Below are positions 12,829-29,362 of a stretch of DNA of 64,000 nucleotides, in pieces. The first letter of the stretch is position 1; every line of letters begins with the position of its first letter. Both the position numbers and the translations under genes were made by a program. The notes under the pieces are model-generated. The model ran no database searches. It saw only the letters and a program-made list of their open reading frames with translations, and was not told the DNA's origin. The DNA is from Paramecium octaurelia (Eukaryota > Ciliophora > Oligohymenophorea > Peniculida > Parameciidae), in assembly GCA_905182995.1 (NCBI GenBank), contig CAJJDP010000148.1:81178-145177 (forward strand). Direction: 5' to 3'.

Positions 12829-14517
12829 TCAACTATTAGTCCTTTTATGTTGTTTTATCATATTTTAAATGTCATCCAGCACTCTGATTTTGCTCTATTA
12901 CACTTATCTTTAGTGCATAATAAAGTCTTTTGTCTTTAAGGCTTCTCTCTCCTCTTGAATTCTTTCATTTTCAATCAATTTCATCTTTTCTTCTAACTAT
13001 TATTATAAGGGAATACTTACATATCTTTATTCATTTTATAAAGTCTTTTAATTTTATTTAGTTTTTAGATATTTATTTTTATAGATTTCTATCTATTCTT
13101 CACTTGCAATAGCTTACTTTTTCATTTCCTATATTAGTCTTTTTGATTCTGCCAATTCATCCTATGAATAATTTAATTGAAGTTGCAATGACTCTAATTT
13201 CTTTTCTATTTGTGATTGTTTCTATTGAATATTCATATCAAATTACTTCCAAGTGCTACTAATTCAAATAGGAGATATCATTATCTGATTCATACAATAG
13301 TTACTATAATCTTCTATTATCTTCATTGAGTTAATCTAAGTCTTATAAAATCTAAGCTCTTTCTTCCTAGTCTAACTGGTATTGTTTATCATACTAAGCC
13401 AATTTATCTTCATATGTTTAAACTAAGGATTTCTGTGATTCTAATTTGGACTTCAATTCTTTTACTTCCTAAACAGAATAATGTGCCTCTTTTAATGCTA
13501 AATCAGTTTTATTCCTTTGATCATCTAGATGAGATTATAATTTGATATTTTCTTATTATTTTTCTAAAATGGAATTATTTAATGCGAATTCTTGCTTCTA
13601 TTGTTAACCAATCAAATTTTCCAATTATTGAATTTGATTGGCCATGTTTTTGATCTTCTCTTTTTTTTTATTAATTTAAGCATTCAATTCTTACTGTTAT
13701 GTCAATTTGTCCTATTAAACTTTATTGAGTTCCAGTGAATGACGTGATTCATTAGTCTTAATCTGTTTTTCTAAATCTTCTGCTTTACTATTTGAATTAT
13801 TAATGGTTAATTATAAGATCTTGTTTTCTTCTAGTTGCTCTTTTATTTTTGATTCGAATAGCTAAACATTTGATTTTTCATCCTTGATTGCCATTTCTAG
13901 ATATCGACTTTGTTCTTCTTTTGCAATAATAGCTTATTTTAACACACTATTTTCATCTTTCAATATTAAGTATCGTTTTTCGTGATCCTTGCTAATGAAC
14001 TTATTTCGAATTTTATACATTTCATTTGTTAACGCATCGTAGAGTCGTTGTACTCTATCCAATTCGACCTAGAATTAGGCCTTTTGTTCTTCCAATTTTG
14101 TATCATTGGCTTTGGACTCATCCTTCAATAACTTGATTTTATTTTTCTTCTTCTGGACCTTATTTTTCATATCGTTTAATTGTGTTTTCAAATCCTCGTT
14201 GCCTTTGGTTTACCAATCTGATCGTTCTCGCTCATATTTTTATATGAGTTCTTCTTTCAATTGTAATATCTTCTCTTGATCCTTGCCTTCCTACATGTAG
14301 TCTCTTAAGGCTGCCTGTGTCATTCAATAGATGTTCTTACTTTTAATTTGGAATTGAGGTCCTTTAATTTGTTATATTTGTCTCTTGATACAAAACCAGA
14401 TTAGGAGGTCATCTCTTTCCATGCATTTGGAGAATTGGAAGCCAGTGGATCGATATCTCTTCTGGGTTGATTTTATCGATTAAGCAAATCGTTGCTCGAG
14501 CCTTGGTTTGTTCTCAT
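12829..14517 (-). CDS. Long coiled-coil protein, function unknown
   Basis: 537 residues with introns 14315-14340 (CAG acceptor), 13222-13246 (TAG) and 12997-13020 (TAG, 24 bases, no in-frame TGA). From about residue 60 to the end the sequence is almost continuous heptad coiled coil, rich in Lys, Glu, Gln and Leu (for example KIKLLKDESKANDTKLEEQ). There is no motor, kinase or membrane segment. Such proteins in ciliates are often basal-body, cytoskeletal or tethering factors, but nothing in the sequence decides this. The start is the first ATG of the frame; it is divergent from the ABC transporter with 126 bases between start codons, which must serve both promoters. Confidence 0.8.
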
Positions 14518-14643
14518 TATTTAAATATTAATTTTTTATAACAGTCACATCAATAAAATGGATTAATTAAAATTAAATATTTATCAATGAAGAATTTTTG
14601 AAAGTTGAAATAATGTTTATAATTCATTCTTTTTCCATATTTA

Positions 14644-18705
<4,062 letters not shown>

Positions 18706-18740
18706 TATCCGGTTTATAAATAATAATTATGAGTATATTT

Positions 18741-21700
18741 TCAATTAAAATTCTACACATCCATTGATGGTTCTTGGAAGGTTTTGATTGAAATAAAATG
18801 GCCTTCAGTCTTTCTATCAATAGATGGAATTTCAACAATGCAATGAGAAAAATACTGAAATTCTTCTGGATAGCATAATTCCAAGGTTTTTTTTGTAGAT
18901 TCTGAGACTTGTACCTTTCCTCTATCTCCCTTTGATTCCATTTTATTGGCTATCAACACATCTGGTCCATAGATGTCATATCTCACAATATCAGTTCCAA
19001 GAACTCCTCCGATGATCTTCCCAGTGTGGATACCTATCCTCATATCTAAATCTGAATTATTGATTTTGTCTCTGACCTTACTGATAATGTTGATCATTTC
19101 AAATCCCATTTCCACAGTGTTTTTAGCCTCCAAGGCTGGATTTCTGTCTTTGGCATCCACCATTCCCATGACCACATAACAGTCCCCAATGGTATATAAC
19201 TTATACACATTCTTCTCCTGACAACACTTATCAAATTCAGTGAATAGATTCCGCAACATAAATACAACTTATTCAGGAGCCACTTTACTTGAATACTCTG
19301 TAAACCCAGCGATGTCAGCAAACAGAAGAGTGACATCCTCATGTTGGTCCTTCAAGACTGCTCTGGATTGTTGCAATTGTAAGAATTAGTCGAGCATGTG
19401 AGTTGGCAATTGATGTTTTACTAACTGATCTAATTGTTCGTGCTTGTACTTGAGTTTGCATTTTTGGTTGTATGCTTCTACATTCTTCAAGAATTTATAG
19501 ATTTGGTTAGATACAAATATTACTTAGAGTAGACTAGCGTAATAAATGAGGGACTTATCCCAATTATTAGACACCACAGCTATGATATTCAGACAAATCA
19601 TGACAACGCTTTCAACAACCTTGTATTTCATTTTGATTATGGGGTTCAATTGAGTCAGAAAGGAGAGGAAGATCCCAATGGCAATACAGACCTCTCCGAT
19701 TATTCCTTCTTTGACACTAAAGATGTGCATGATCCACCAGATTAAGATGAAGATGTAGAACCCTATAAAGTATTTCTGTTTGAAAAAGTGATTGCAATAT
19801 TGCTCATTGAACAACAGACAGACGAATATCAATTTAACGAAGACAATCATGTATCCCTACACAATATTGATATACCAAACTATGATCTCTCTGAATATAT
19901 TGTCTATCAAAATGGTAGAGGTATTTTAAATGAGGATTAGTATGCCCATTCCAAGTTCCAAGAGAATCACCAGTATTTTGTTTTACTTCCTCAATTGCTG
20001 ATAAAACTCTTGGATGACCTCCTCATCTACATCACAATGAAAATCCAGATACAATCTCCTTTTGTCCAATATCAACACATCCATCTCTTTGAACTCATCC
20101 TCAGCCTGATGGATCTGTTTTAATTTGTCCTTGTCAACCTCAATCAAAGGGAACTCCAGATTATCCTCAAACATCAGATTCTCCCTCGCCAATTTGATTT
20201 CAAGTGCTTCGATTAGATTCTACCCTGTGACAGTCAGTGGTTGCTGCTCCTTAATTGGAGGTTGCAATTGATCACTCTCGCCTCTGGAATGATGCTGTGA
20301 CACATTGTTATTGTTATTGCTATTGTTTAAGGTAAGATTTTGATTGTCCAAGTTGATGCTCGATTTATGCAGCAATTAGGGTGTCACTATCTTAATGCTG
20401 GATTGAACGATGGTGGGTTTGCGAGAGTTCTTGAATTCAAAAATGGATTTTCGTTACTTACCTGCATAATCATCTCTATTTAAGAAGATCTACATATCAT
20501 CTTTGAACTTCCTCAACTTCTTCCGTGAAATCTTCTCCTTTATCACCTCCTATACCAAATATGTGGCCAATTGCCCCTTCCCCTTAGCCTCCACAATATC
20601 CAAAGTGAAGGTGAAGTCAGGACAATTGGACACCTGCTTGAATGCCTCCTCAGATATCTTGATTTGGTTGTCCTATGCAGTGGAACAAACCCGACTGGTC
20701 GTATTGACAGTATCACCAATCAGAGAAAACTAGGGCTTATGATACCCAATAACACCAGCAATCACATTGCCATAATGCACTCCAATCTTCACGACGATGT
20801 TTTCAGTCTACCCAAAGCTCTGGGACAAAGCGAACTTCTGCATCTCAAAGGCCACTTGGAGGGCTCTAAGAACTGGGTTTATGTTATTTTAAGATATTAG
20901 GTTCTTCAACCCAGAGGCTGCCATATAAGTCTTGCCAACAGTTTCTATCTTCTGCAGGTTGTATTGATTGCACAAAGAATCATATTGTCTGAATAGGATG
21001 TCGAGCAAGTGAACCACATTCTATTGCTGCACCTTGATTATGGTATCAAATTGACATATATCGCAAAAGAGAATTGCTACCTCTCCTTGATTCTCCTGTA
21101 TGTCAAACTCTCCTTTCTGATTGATCATGTTCCGGATGAACTTTGGCATCAGAATCGAGAGAGTGTCACTTATTGAATTGATTTTCTAATTCAATTACAA
21201 ATTCTGGATGAACTCCTGTCTCAAATTCCTTTGCACTCTCAAATGCATCCCACTACTCAAGGCCGTCTACATAAATGCTATGAGGTAATAATTGAGCATG
21301 ATGTATGTATTTATGTTCTAATTGATCGAGGTGTTGTTGGCACTAAATCTGATGATGAAACTGATGTTGACTATTATGCAATAGAAGATTATGGTCAAGG
21401 GCCTGTCATCAATTAATGGTTGCAGCATAAACAACTGCATGATGAGCATGTCGCTCAAGGAGTTGTCATTCTGCTAGAAAAAATAGATATCGTACACAAT
21501 CTTGTACAACAGACGAGAGAGAATCAAGATTTTGGACAATCTGAAATGGTACTTCTTAAACACTGATGTGTAAATGAACAGAGCCATCAATATTTAGGTG
21601 CCATTGTATCCATATGAAAAATCCAGCAGCCAAGTGTAATTACGGTCCTTGTTGACAAACCAAATTTGCAACAAGATTGCACCTTCCACCAACATCCAAC

Positions 21701-24700
21701 TCAACGGATAATAGAATCTGTAATATTCTAAAATGGATGTCAACTCATTCAATTGATATTTGGTTTCTAATTGGATATTCTTGAACTGCTGAGTTAACTT
21801 ATTGATTTTTATGCTCTTCTCACTCAAAGCCATACCTGACAGCATCGACCTTATAGAAGAGTCCATCTCATCCTCGTTCTTAAACAATTTCAAAGCATAC
21901 TTCTAGATATTCAACAGAAGTGAGCTATTGTTCTTCTTTTTAGAATAGTATATCTCAATTGGCTTTAAAAGACCGCATATCTAAATCTTGTCCTTAACCG
22001 AAAACATCAATTTGTCTATCGTATAAGGTATGAATTAAAAAAGCAATTGCTGGAGTGTGTAAATTATTAGAATTATGAGTATGATGTAGAATACACTTTG
22101 GATATTGATTAGATGTTCCAGAATTTGATAGTATGTTTCATTGAATATTTGAATGTAACTGACCAAGGTCAACAAATAGAGCACTATTAACAATATCCAC
22201 CAATAGACAATATTATCATAGATCCATTTGCTTTGTTCAACCACAATGATTATTGAATACATCTACAAAGATTGAATAGAACTACCAAAGTCTCTGCCAT
22301 CGTTTGTATAAAATTCTATGTACTTTTAAATTATCACCACAATGAAGGATTCAAATATGGAGAACAATAATACTTTGTAAATGAACAACCAATATTTGTG
22401 CTTTCTGAATTGAATCCAATTCTGATTATAAAAGTAAACTAATTACTATTTAAAATCAGTGATGTTTCTATTATTCAGGATCGATTGCTTGTATAGCAAT
22501 AGGGAAGGCAATATGAACATGATAGATTAGTAATATGAGAGAGGAGGAACTTCATTGTAAACCTCCATGATACGCTGGAAAAATAGGCAAAACATTATCA
22601 AATAGCATCTGTAAAATGCATATATCATTAGATTCTCAAGAAATTCTGCATGCTTTCTGCTGTCATAAAATAATAATGTAATTAGATTATTCATATCCTT
22701 AATGATGAGATCTGCTGTGCTCATATGTCTCACTTTAGAATAGATAAATTTATCTAGTTGTCGATTAGAGTAGTGTTATTGCAAATGCTTGTATTTTGAT
22801 AGTTTGTTGTTGACCTGTGCATTATTATTTGTGTTGCTCTCCTTTTTTACTCTCTCAATTTACTCCATTTTTTCTATTTTAATTTTTTAACTCGCTCTCT
22901 CATTCTGAATCTGTATTGCGAAGTCTGAATTTTCCATGATAATAGAATCATTGGCCTCATCTCCTACTACCAATATTCTTCTTCTTTACAATTGCTTTTT
23001 CTGTAGAATCTTAATCAAAGCGCCTTTCTAATACTTATTCATAGAATATCCTATAAGGTGAGTACAGAAGGAGACTAGAAATGCCAAATGATGATACAAG
23101 TTTTCATCATTTTCAATAGTCTCCAGAGCCTTCCCTTCAATCATAATGCAAAACGGTTTGGTTTTGGATAAGTTATTGTTCATTCCTATCAAAACACCTC
23201 TTGTGCTGGCTCTTCTAGCCACATTTATTGATTTTCTCTTGTGATTAGGACTGCTGAGTTTTTCATTATTCTTTTTATCATTTTGCTCTTCCCTCAATTG
23301 TTTAATCAGATTATTATAGCACCATAAGATATGTGACTTAATCTGTTAAGAGATCATGTCATTCGATTCTATTTTTAAAATTTGAATATTTTCTTTCAAA
23401 ATGCTTGATTTATAGGCTATGGGCAATACCTTATTTTTTGTATCACCGCTGGCAATCCATATGGAGATGTCTGCATTCTGATAATAGTTGATGATATCTT
23501 TCAATTGTTTCTTCAATTTTTCTTACACTCCAACAATTAACACAACTTCCAATTGATTTTATTTATTTTTAATCTCTTCTACCGGATTCTTTACAAATAA
23601 ATTATAACTGTTCTAGTCCATGTTATACTTATAATAGATTATTGGTCTACAACCTCTCTGTATTATTTTATTGATTATTCCATTCCAAACATCCTTGTCC
23701 TCCTTGTCCATGTTTATTCCCTCGATCAATTCCAAACCATCCTCTCTGATGTATTAAATGTATTCAAATTTATCATTGAATTAAAAGGCTAACAGTTTGT
23801 TATAATCAGTAATCTGTGTGATTACAGACAATTTATTATTATCTAATTGAGTGACTGTCACTGGAATTTCTACTAGATTCTCTTTAATTTCGATAATGTA
23901 CTTATTTTTTCCAAAAGTAGAGCCAATAAATTTATAATCGTAATTCTAAGCTAAATTAATTTATAGTTCATCTATTTGATTGTTGAATTCTTATTATAAT
24001 GAATCCTGCTTCTTCAGATATTTAGTCTAAGTGTTGTGGCAAATGATGAGGATAAACAACGATTCCTCAATGATCCCTCTATATTCTGGTGTCAATGACT
24101 TACTAAAGATTTCTTTCTCATTACTAATAAAGTCATCTTGTCTATCATATTGGATGTTGAATTCATCAGTCTTGTAGAATCGATCAGCTGATAACTTCTT
24201 CTTGGGTTCCATTTTCTCTAATATAGGTCTTCTCTCGCTGAACTTACGTCTGGCTGTCTCCTTGATTGGAGATTAAGACTTGATCATCCTTTATTCATTC
24301 AGCTGATTGATCATTCCGCCTAAATCAGTTCCTGACTCCCAAGAATCTATTTGAAACAGCTTTGGAGGTTTGGTTCTATGTATCTCTTTCAATTTGGAAT
24401 GATCGTCTGCAATCTCTTCAGCATTGAAGTTGGCTTCTTCCTATTAACTTGTCTCACGTATATCTTACTCAAAATTGGGTTCGATGTTCACCAAGTTGTC
24501 CTCCAATCTCCAAGGCGTAACTGTGGCTCTTTTAGCAGGACTCATGGGTCGATGATGGGGTGACACCTTGATGGATGAAATCTGATTGGGAGACAAGGAT
24601 TAATCTTGAATGAACAGCATCTCCTAATTATCCAACACCTCTTTCTGATACTTCTTCCATTCGGTTGTATTTTTAAATGTTTTGTTATGAATTTCGTAAA

Positions 24701-26179
24701 ATGTTTCATTTATCAAAATTAATTTAATTTTAAATTGCGGTATGGTCATCGTACAAGTCTTGTCAAAAATGACAGAATCTACCAAAGACAAATCAGCTAT
24801 GGGGGTTGCATTCAATTTGCTGTACACTGTATTTAAGTCCATCTTGTGATTCATAAATATATTGAATTCCTACTGACTCTCACTATTGCTTCCTCCCTTC
24901 TGCTTAGTGAATTTGAACAGTTTCTAACTTGAACTTAGAATTTGCAATAGATCCAACAATCCCATCAAATAATAGGGAAACATATTCAAATAAATCAGAA
25001 AGTGATCAGCTAAATACTCAATCCTCCACCCTTAATTAACTAAACGGATTGACTCAATCATCCAAGATACAAAGGATAACAAAATTATGAGTATCAATGT
25101 GAATTTGTAGAAGGTGTCAATCTTGTTTTCAAAAAAAGACTTAGTTGACTTCTCAAAATTGCTCAAATGATAATATTTACAATTCAAACCACAACTCAAC
25201 ACAAGTCCATACACATAATCACAGGTCTGCAATTGTTGCCCTCTATACAGAATATTCTCTCTCTTGATGTCCACTGCCTGAGGATCATTCTTCAATCGAA
25301 TAAACCCTGTGTAGAAGGATTCAGATTTGTAATCCTTGTCGAATGTCACCTTCCCACTCAACAATAATCGATATTCAAAACCATTTCCCTTGAATTAATG
25401 CATCTTGGGCAAGGATGTTAATTCGTTAGCACTCTTTATTCCCTCCTCCGTCTCTCCATTCACACATGTGTTATTCACGTAACACCTCTCCTGGTTTGAC
25501 TCCAATATCAGACAATCCGCAGGACAAATCTCATTCCTTTGCAATATTATGATGTCTCCAATCTCCAAGTCCTCCCATCTTATTGTTTCTATGATACTCA
25601 CTTTTGTGCTCTCGTTCAACTCAGTCAAAGGCTGGGGAGAAGGCGGTATCATCCCCTTGTCTGCTCTTTATGTGGATATCATTTGGGTCTTATTTAATTT
25701 TTGTTCATATTCCATTAAACCGATTTTCTTGTTATGCAATATTTTCTTCAGTTTCTTAAACACAATCACCTGTCTTTTGTTTATTAAATTGTCCTCGCCA
25801 TGCACCAATATCATATAATAAAATGTTTTTATCAAATACATCACTATACCAAATAGAAATGGAATGACAAATCCGTAGATAACTTGTGAATTGTCTTGAG
25901 TTATGCTCAGACATATAATGTTAATCATCAGAAAAATGTAATTGAACGGCCTCCTCAAATATCTCCATATAATACTCCCCAATGATTATATAGTGGAAAT
26001 TTTATTTTTTAATTCTGAAGAGGAGAAGCCCTTTAAATTTACTGTGTCTCCATTTTCAAATTCTATCTTGTTTATTAAAATGTACGATATACTTGCTTAG
26101 AATATGAATCATCATTCTTTTATTTTGTTTTTGTGTATTTTCTATGCAGGTATTCATAAATTAACTATGATAATTTCAT
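18741..26179 (-). CDS. Guanylyl cyclase with N-terminal P-type ATPase-like domain
   Basis: About 2470 residues with one AAG-ending intron (26067-26092). The N-terminal two thirds resembles P4-ATPases, but signature motifs are altered: DKTCTMT for DKTGTLT, NGET for DGET, SGDT for TGDK, GDEAND for GDGxND. The key Asp residues remain. Then come two six-helix membrane blocks, each followed by a cyclase domain. The first (about 20500-21180) has C2-type features (KIETVGKTYMAASG, with the Glu used for GTP choice); the second, at the C-terminus, carries both metal Asp residues (LLFADIAGFTEYS, TIGDCYVVMG) and is C1-like. This inverted order with an ATPase-like front is the known architecture of Paramecium, Tetrahymena and Plasmodium guanylyl cyclases. 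It makes cGMP from GTP, probably at the plasma membrane. ATG 26251 is an in-frame alternative start adding 24 residues. Confidence 0.92.
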
Positions 26180-26251
26180 AATTTTAATATACAATATGAT
26201 ACAACAATTAGCGCCTGTAACCTCCTATGAAAAATATGATCCCCACACCAT

Positions 26252-27620
26252 TCCCTCTTCAAGCCTCTTCCCAATTCCCAATTCCCTATGTTTCGTCCTG
26301 CTCAGTAATCGAATTCATGATTTTTTTGTATTTAAACCCATGTAGACTCATTTACCGGAATAACACATAAAGAAAGAGATCAAATTATTTAAATTTAGGT
26401 CTAATTATCGAGACCTGGTATATGATCTTCTGGGATTGCAATTCAAATTTTATATCATATAAAATATTTTTAAAAGCCTACTCATATAATTAGGTGTTGG
26501 ATGAATAAAGGATAAATTATAACAATTCACATTGAACCTATTAAGTTCTAATATTATTTCCATGGGATTTCTTGTATTTAAATTTATATTTCTAAATTTA
26601 AATTAACATGCCTTTTAAATTCAAAGTACTTTTATTTCTAAATCAGAACGATTTGGTATTTATCATTGTTAGAATGATTAATAAAGCACCTTTTTAAGGC
26701 AAATTATTTCAAAAGATTGTATTAAATTATAATGCAGTTATATTTTTCAATCAAGAAAATAACGAGCCTAGATGTATATATCTAAGATTCTTAATTTATA
26801 ATATTTAAATCTTAAAACCTTTTAATAACTAGTATATATTTTATTTAAAACAAATACTTAAAATTAGCTTAAATTGTTAATATAAAATAATCATTCCTTT
26901 CAGTCTATTTGAATTTAATTGAAATCTAGTTCCTGCATTTAATTCTGTTATTTTGAACCTCATAGATTAAAAATGAATGGTATCTAAAATAAATTTAAAT
27001 ACTTCTATGTGCTTAATAGTATTGAACCTTCTTTATAAGTATCAATTTATGAACAAATATATACAATGATTCAGATATCTATGGAACAGAATTTTATAGA
27101 AATAAAAAAAGTTAATAATTATAATTGTTTTTCTATTCAAAATCATAACATTAATTTAGTTACAATAAATCCTTAAATATAACTAAGAGTGAAATTAGAA
27201 ATTAATATTATATTATTCCCCTTTATAAATAATAATTCTGCAATTTATATTGTAATTGCTAATAGAAAATACTTATCAATAAATTGTTAATAATGTTCTG
27301 TTGACAAACACTTTCAAATTCTGCCTATCACGTATTCTAGTTAATGGATCGTTAGCAAAAAAATGATTGAAATCAAATATTCGCAATTTTAATTTTAATT
27401 CATATTCATTCAACCTATAAATATACTTTTGTAAGGGTAAATTGATTAGTACCATTATCAATAAATCAATCATTTGTAACTTAAATTATAGTTTGATGGA
27501 CTGAGTATATTTTTCTTTAGGTTTGGAATGTTCTAATTTTTAAAAAAAGGTTTGTAGTATATTTATTATTCGGAGTGTGAAATAAATAAAAAAGTGGGAG
27601 AAATAATTTTTAAAAAAAAT
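26252..27620. other. 1.4 kb gene-poor region upstream of the cyclase
   Basis: This is the longest stretch without a convincing gene. It is AT-rich except for the first 100 bases. A plus-strand frame of about 100 codons (26228-26530) and a minus-strand frame (27276 to about 27600, containing a 65-codon Met-started part) are open, but only TGA stops translation here, such lengths occur by chance, and neither shows a domain or Paramecium-like codon bias. Confidence 0.5.
27612..27619 (-). terminator. Pol III terminator of the tRNA gene
   Basis: Eight T residues on the minus strand start two bases after the tRNA 3' end, the standard RNA polymerase III stop signal. Confidence 0.85.
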
Positions 27621-27694
27621 TGGTCGGGGCGGGAATTGAACCCGCGACCGTTGGCTCATAAGACCAACGCTCTAACCAACTGAGCTACTCGACC
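27621..27694 (-). tRNA. tRNA-Ile (anticodon UAU)
   Basis: A 74-base cloverleaf without intron and without encoded CCA. Paired arms: acceptor GGTCGAG/CCCGACC, D stem GCTC/GAGC, anticodon stem TTGGT/GCCAA and T stem GCGGG/CCCGC around TTCAATT. The anticodon loop is CTTATGA, so the anticodon is UAU, reading AUA (Ile). Internal Pol III boxes are present: A box TAGCTCAGTTGG and B box GGTTCAATTCC. Two oddities: an A-C mismatch in the sixth acceptor pair, and G rather than A directly 3' of the anticodon. AUA is common in these AT-rich genes, so a dedicated tRNA makes sense. Confidence 0.92.
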
Positions 27695-28444
27695 ATGTAC
27701 AATGAAAATGATGCAGTTTTTCATAAATAATCAAGTTATTTGATAAACATTTACATTAAACTCTAAAACATGATAATTAATATAGCCAAAGCTGATATTT
27801 AATAGGAAGTGTTAATATTATTTTGAATTTAGATAAAAAATCCAAACTTTCCATCATAAATCTGTGACTAAATTAACGTTATCCTTGAGTATCTATTTTA
27901 TATTTAATAAATTCACTTGAATAATTCTTAGAAAGAGCTAAACAGATTAATTGAAAGATTAAATCTTTTTTTAAAGTCTACTTCAACGATAAATCTTTTA
28001 AATACTCTTTATTTCAATATCAATTTATCCTTTTAATAATTAATAGATAATTTATTAATTCTAGATCTGAATAACCTTAATCATCTATAATTACTTCCAA
28101 GATTTAGATAAGAAACTTATAATTCCTGTATTTCTTCATTATTTAATAATTTGGTTTTTAGACTATTTTTAGAATTGTTATAATCTTCTTTTTAATTATT
28201 ATTAACATAAACTTACTCATTCTTATTAAAATTCATTATTTTATAATTTTTTAATCAATATTGTAATAATATTAAATTTAATGCAAGATTAGTAAACACA
28301 TTATTTTTTATTATAAGTCCAAATCCTACATCAATTAATACTGTTGGAACTTAATAATGTATTAGGAGGTGTGAGAACAAGTATTAAAATATGAATTAAA
28401 GTTTATAATAATATTAATAAATTTTATTTATGAATAGAAATAAT
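27695..28444. other. AT-rich intergenic region
   Basis: About 750 bases between the tRNA and the next stop codon. Composition is strongly AT-rich with homopolymer runs. I found no open frame with coding character and no RNA gene. Confidence 0.55.
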
Positions 28445-29331
28445 TCAATCAATTACAAATTTAGCATGTCTCTTAATATTCCCAACACTATAATCTAGTT
28501 AGGACATGTCTGCCAGATTCGATTCAGTAAATGAAATATCTTCAACTTCTGAATTCGATTGTTTACTTGTTCTTTTGCTATTCTTACTGCTATAGACATT
28601 AAGATTCTTATAAATTTTTTCCACATCTATTCCTCTGGATTTAACTGCCTTCACCAACTGTATTAGTTTACGCTCCTTTTCTGATAATGTAAGCATTTTT
28701 TATTGCATTTCCTTGATTTAATCTTTTAATTTATTGCGATCATTGAGGCTATCTTTATTGCCTTGATTCTTCTTCATTTGATTCAATTCATCTTAATACT
28801 GCAAGACTCTGTGTTGTATTTCATATTCTTTGAGCTTGTTTTCTAGAATAGAAGGTAGAATTACCGAATTTCAATTAGTTCTCTTTAGATTATTATTCTA
28901 ATTGTTATAATCGTATCAATAATTGAGCCCTTTCTTAATCATATACCTATTTTTCATTGGTTTGATTGTTCTGTATAATTTGCTTGATTGATTGTATAAG
29001 TTGGATCAAGATGAGAGACATATCTTACTCATTGATACAAGAACTCAATCCCGCTAGCAATTTAGTCAAAATAATATTCAACTCTCTCATGCCAATGTTT
29101 TTATCGATACTGTCGACAGTGGATTTAATCAATCTGATTATTTCCTTTTTTGAAGCCTCCGATTTAAGTTAAGATTATTCAGAGAAATAGCTTTAGACAG
29201 ATAGCGCATCTTTTTTTTAAGTCGATTAGGTTGTTTATCTACTCTGTTATAATATCAAATGATACCAATCGTTTGTCCGGAGTCAATAAACTATTATTGT
29301 TATAGTATTTAGATACCGATAATGATTTCAT
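28445..29331 (-). CDS. Small coiled-coil protein, function unknown
   Basis: 280 residues with introns 29244-29265 (22 bases, CAG acceptor) and 28843-28864 (22 bases, TAG); total length is then exactly a multiple of three. If the first intron is not removed at CAG, TGA follows within 25 codons, so the acceptor choice is dictated by frame. The middle reads as a helical bundle (KKEIIRLIKSTVDSIDKN ... LIQSIKQIIQNNQ) followed by a Gln/Glu/Lys-rich coiled coil and a Ser-rich C-terminus. No domain is recognised. The gene starts only 31 bases after the stop of the frizzled-like gene on the same strand. Confidence 0.7.
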
Positions 29332-29362
29332 AAAATTAATAAAAATTTATAAATAAAACATA

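Noticed and set aside
26060-26100. Apparent missing base in the cyclase N-terminus
   Set aside because: A 26-base AAG-ending intron connects the first exon to the ATPase-like domain in frame.
27276-27473. 65-codon minus-strand frame beside the tRNA gene
   Set aside because: TGA is rare in AT-rich DNA so open frames of this size are common; no domain, no clear start and an Ile/Leu/Lys-biased composition expected by chance.
29205-29265. Apparent extra A in an A8 run of the small coiled-coil gene
   Set aside because: A 22-base CAG-ending intron at 29244-29265 explains the frame and makes the gene length exact.
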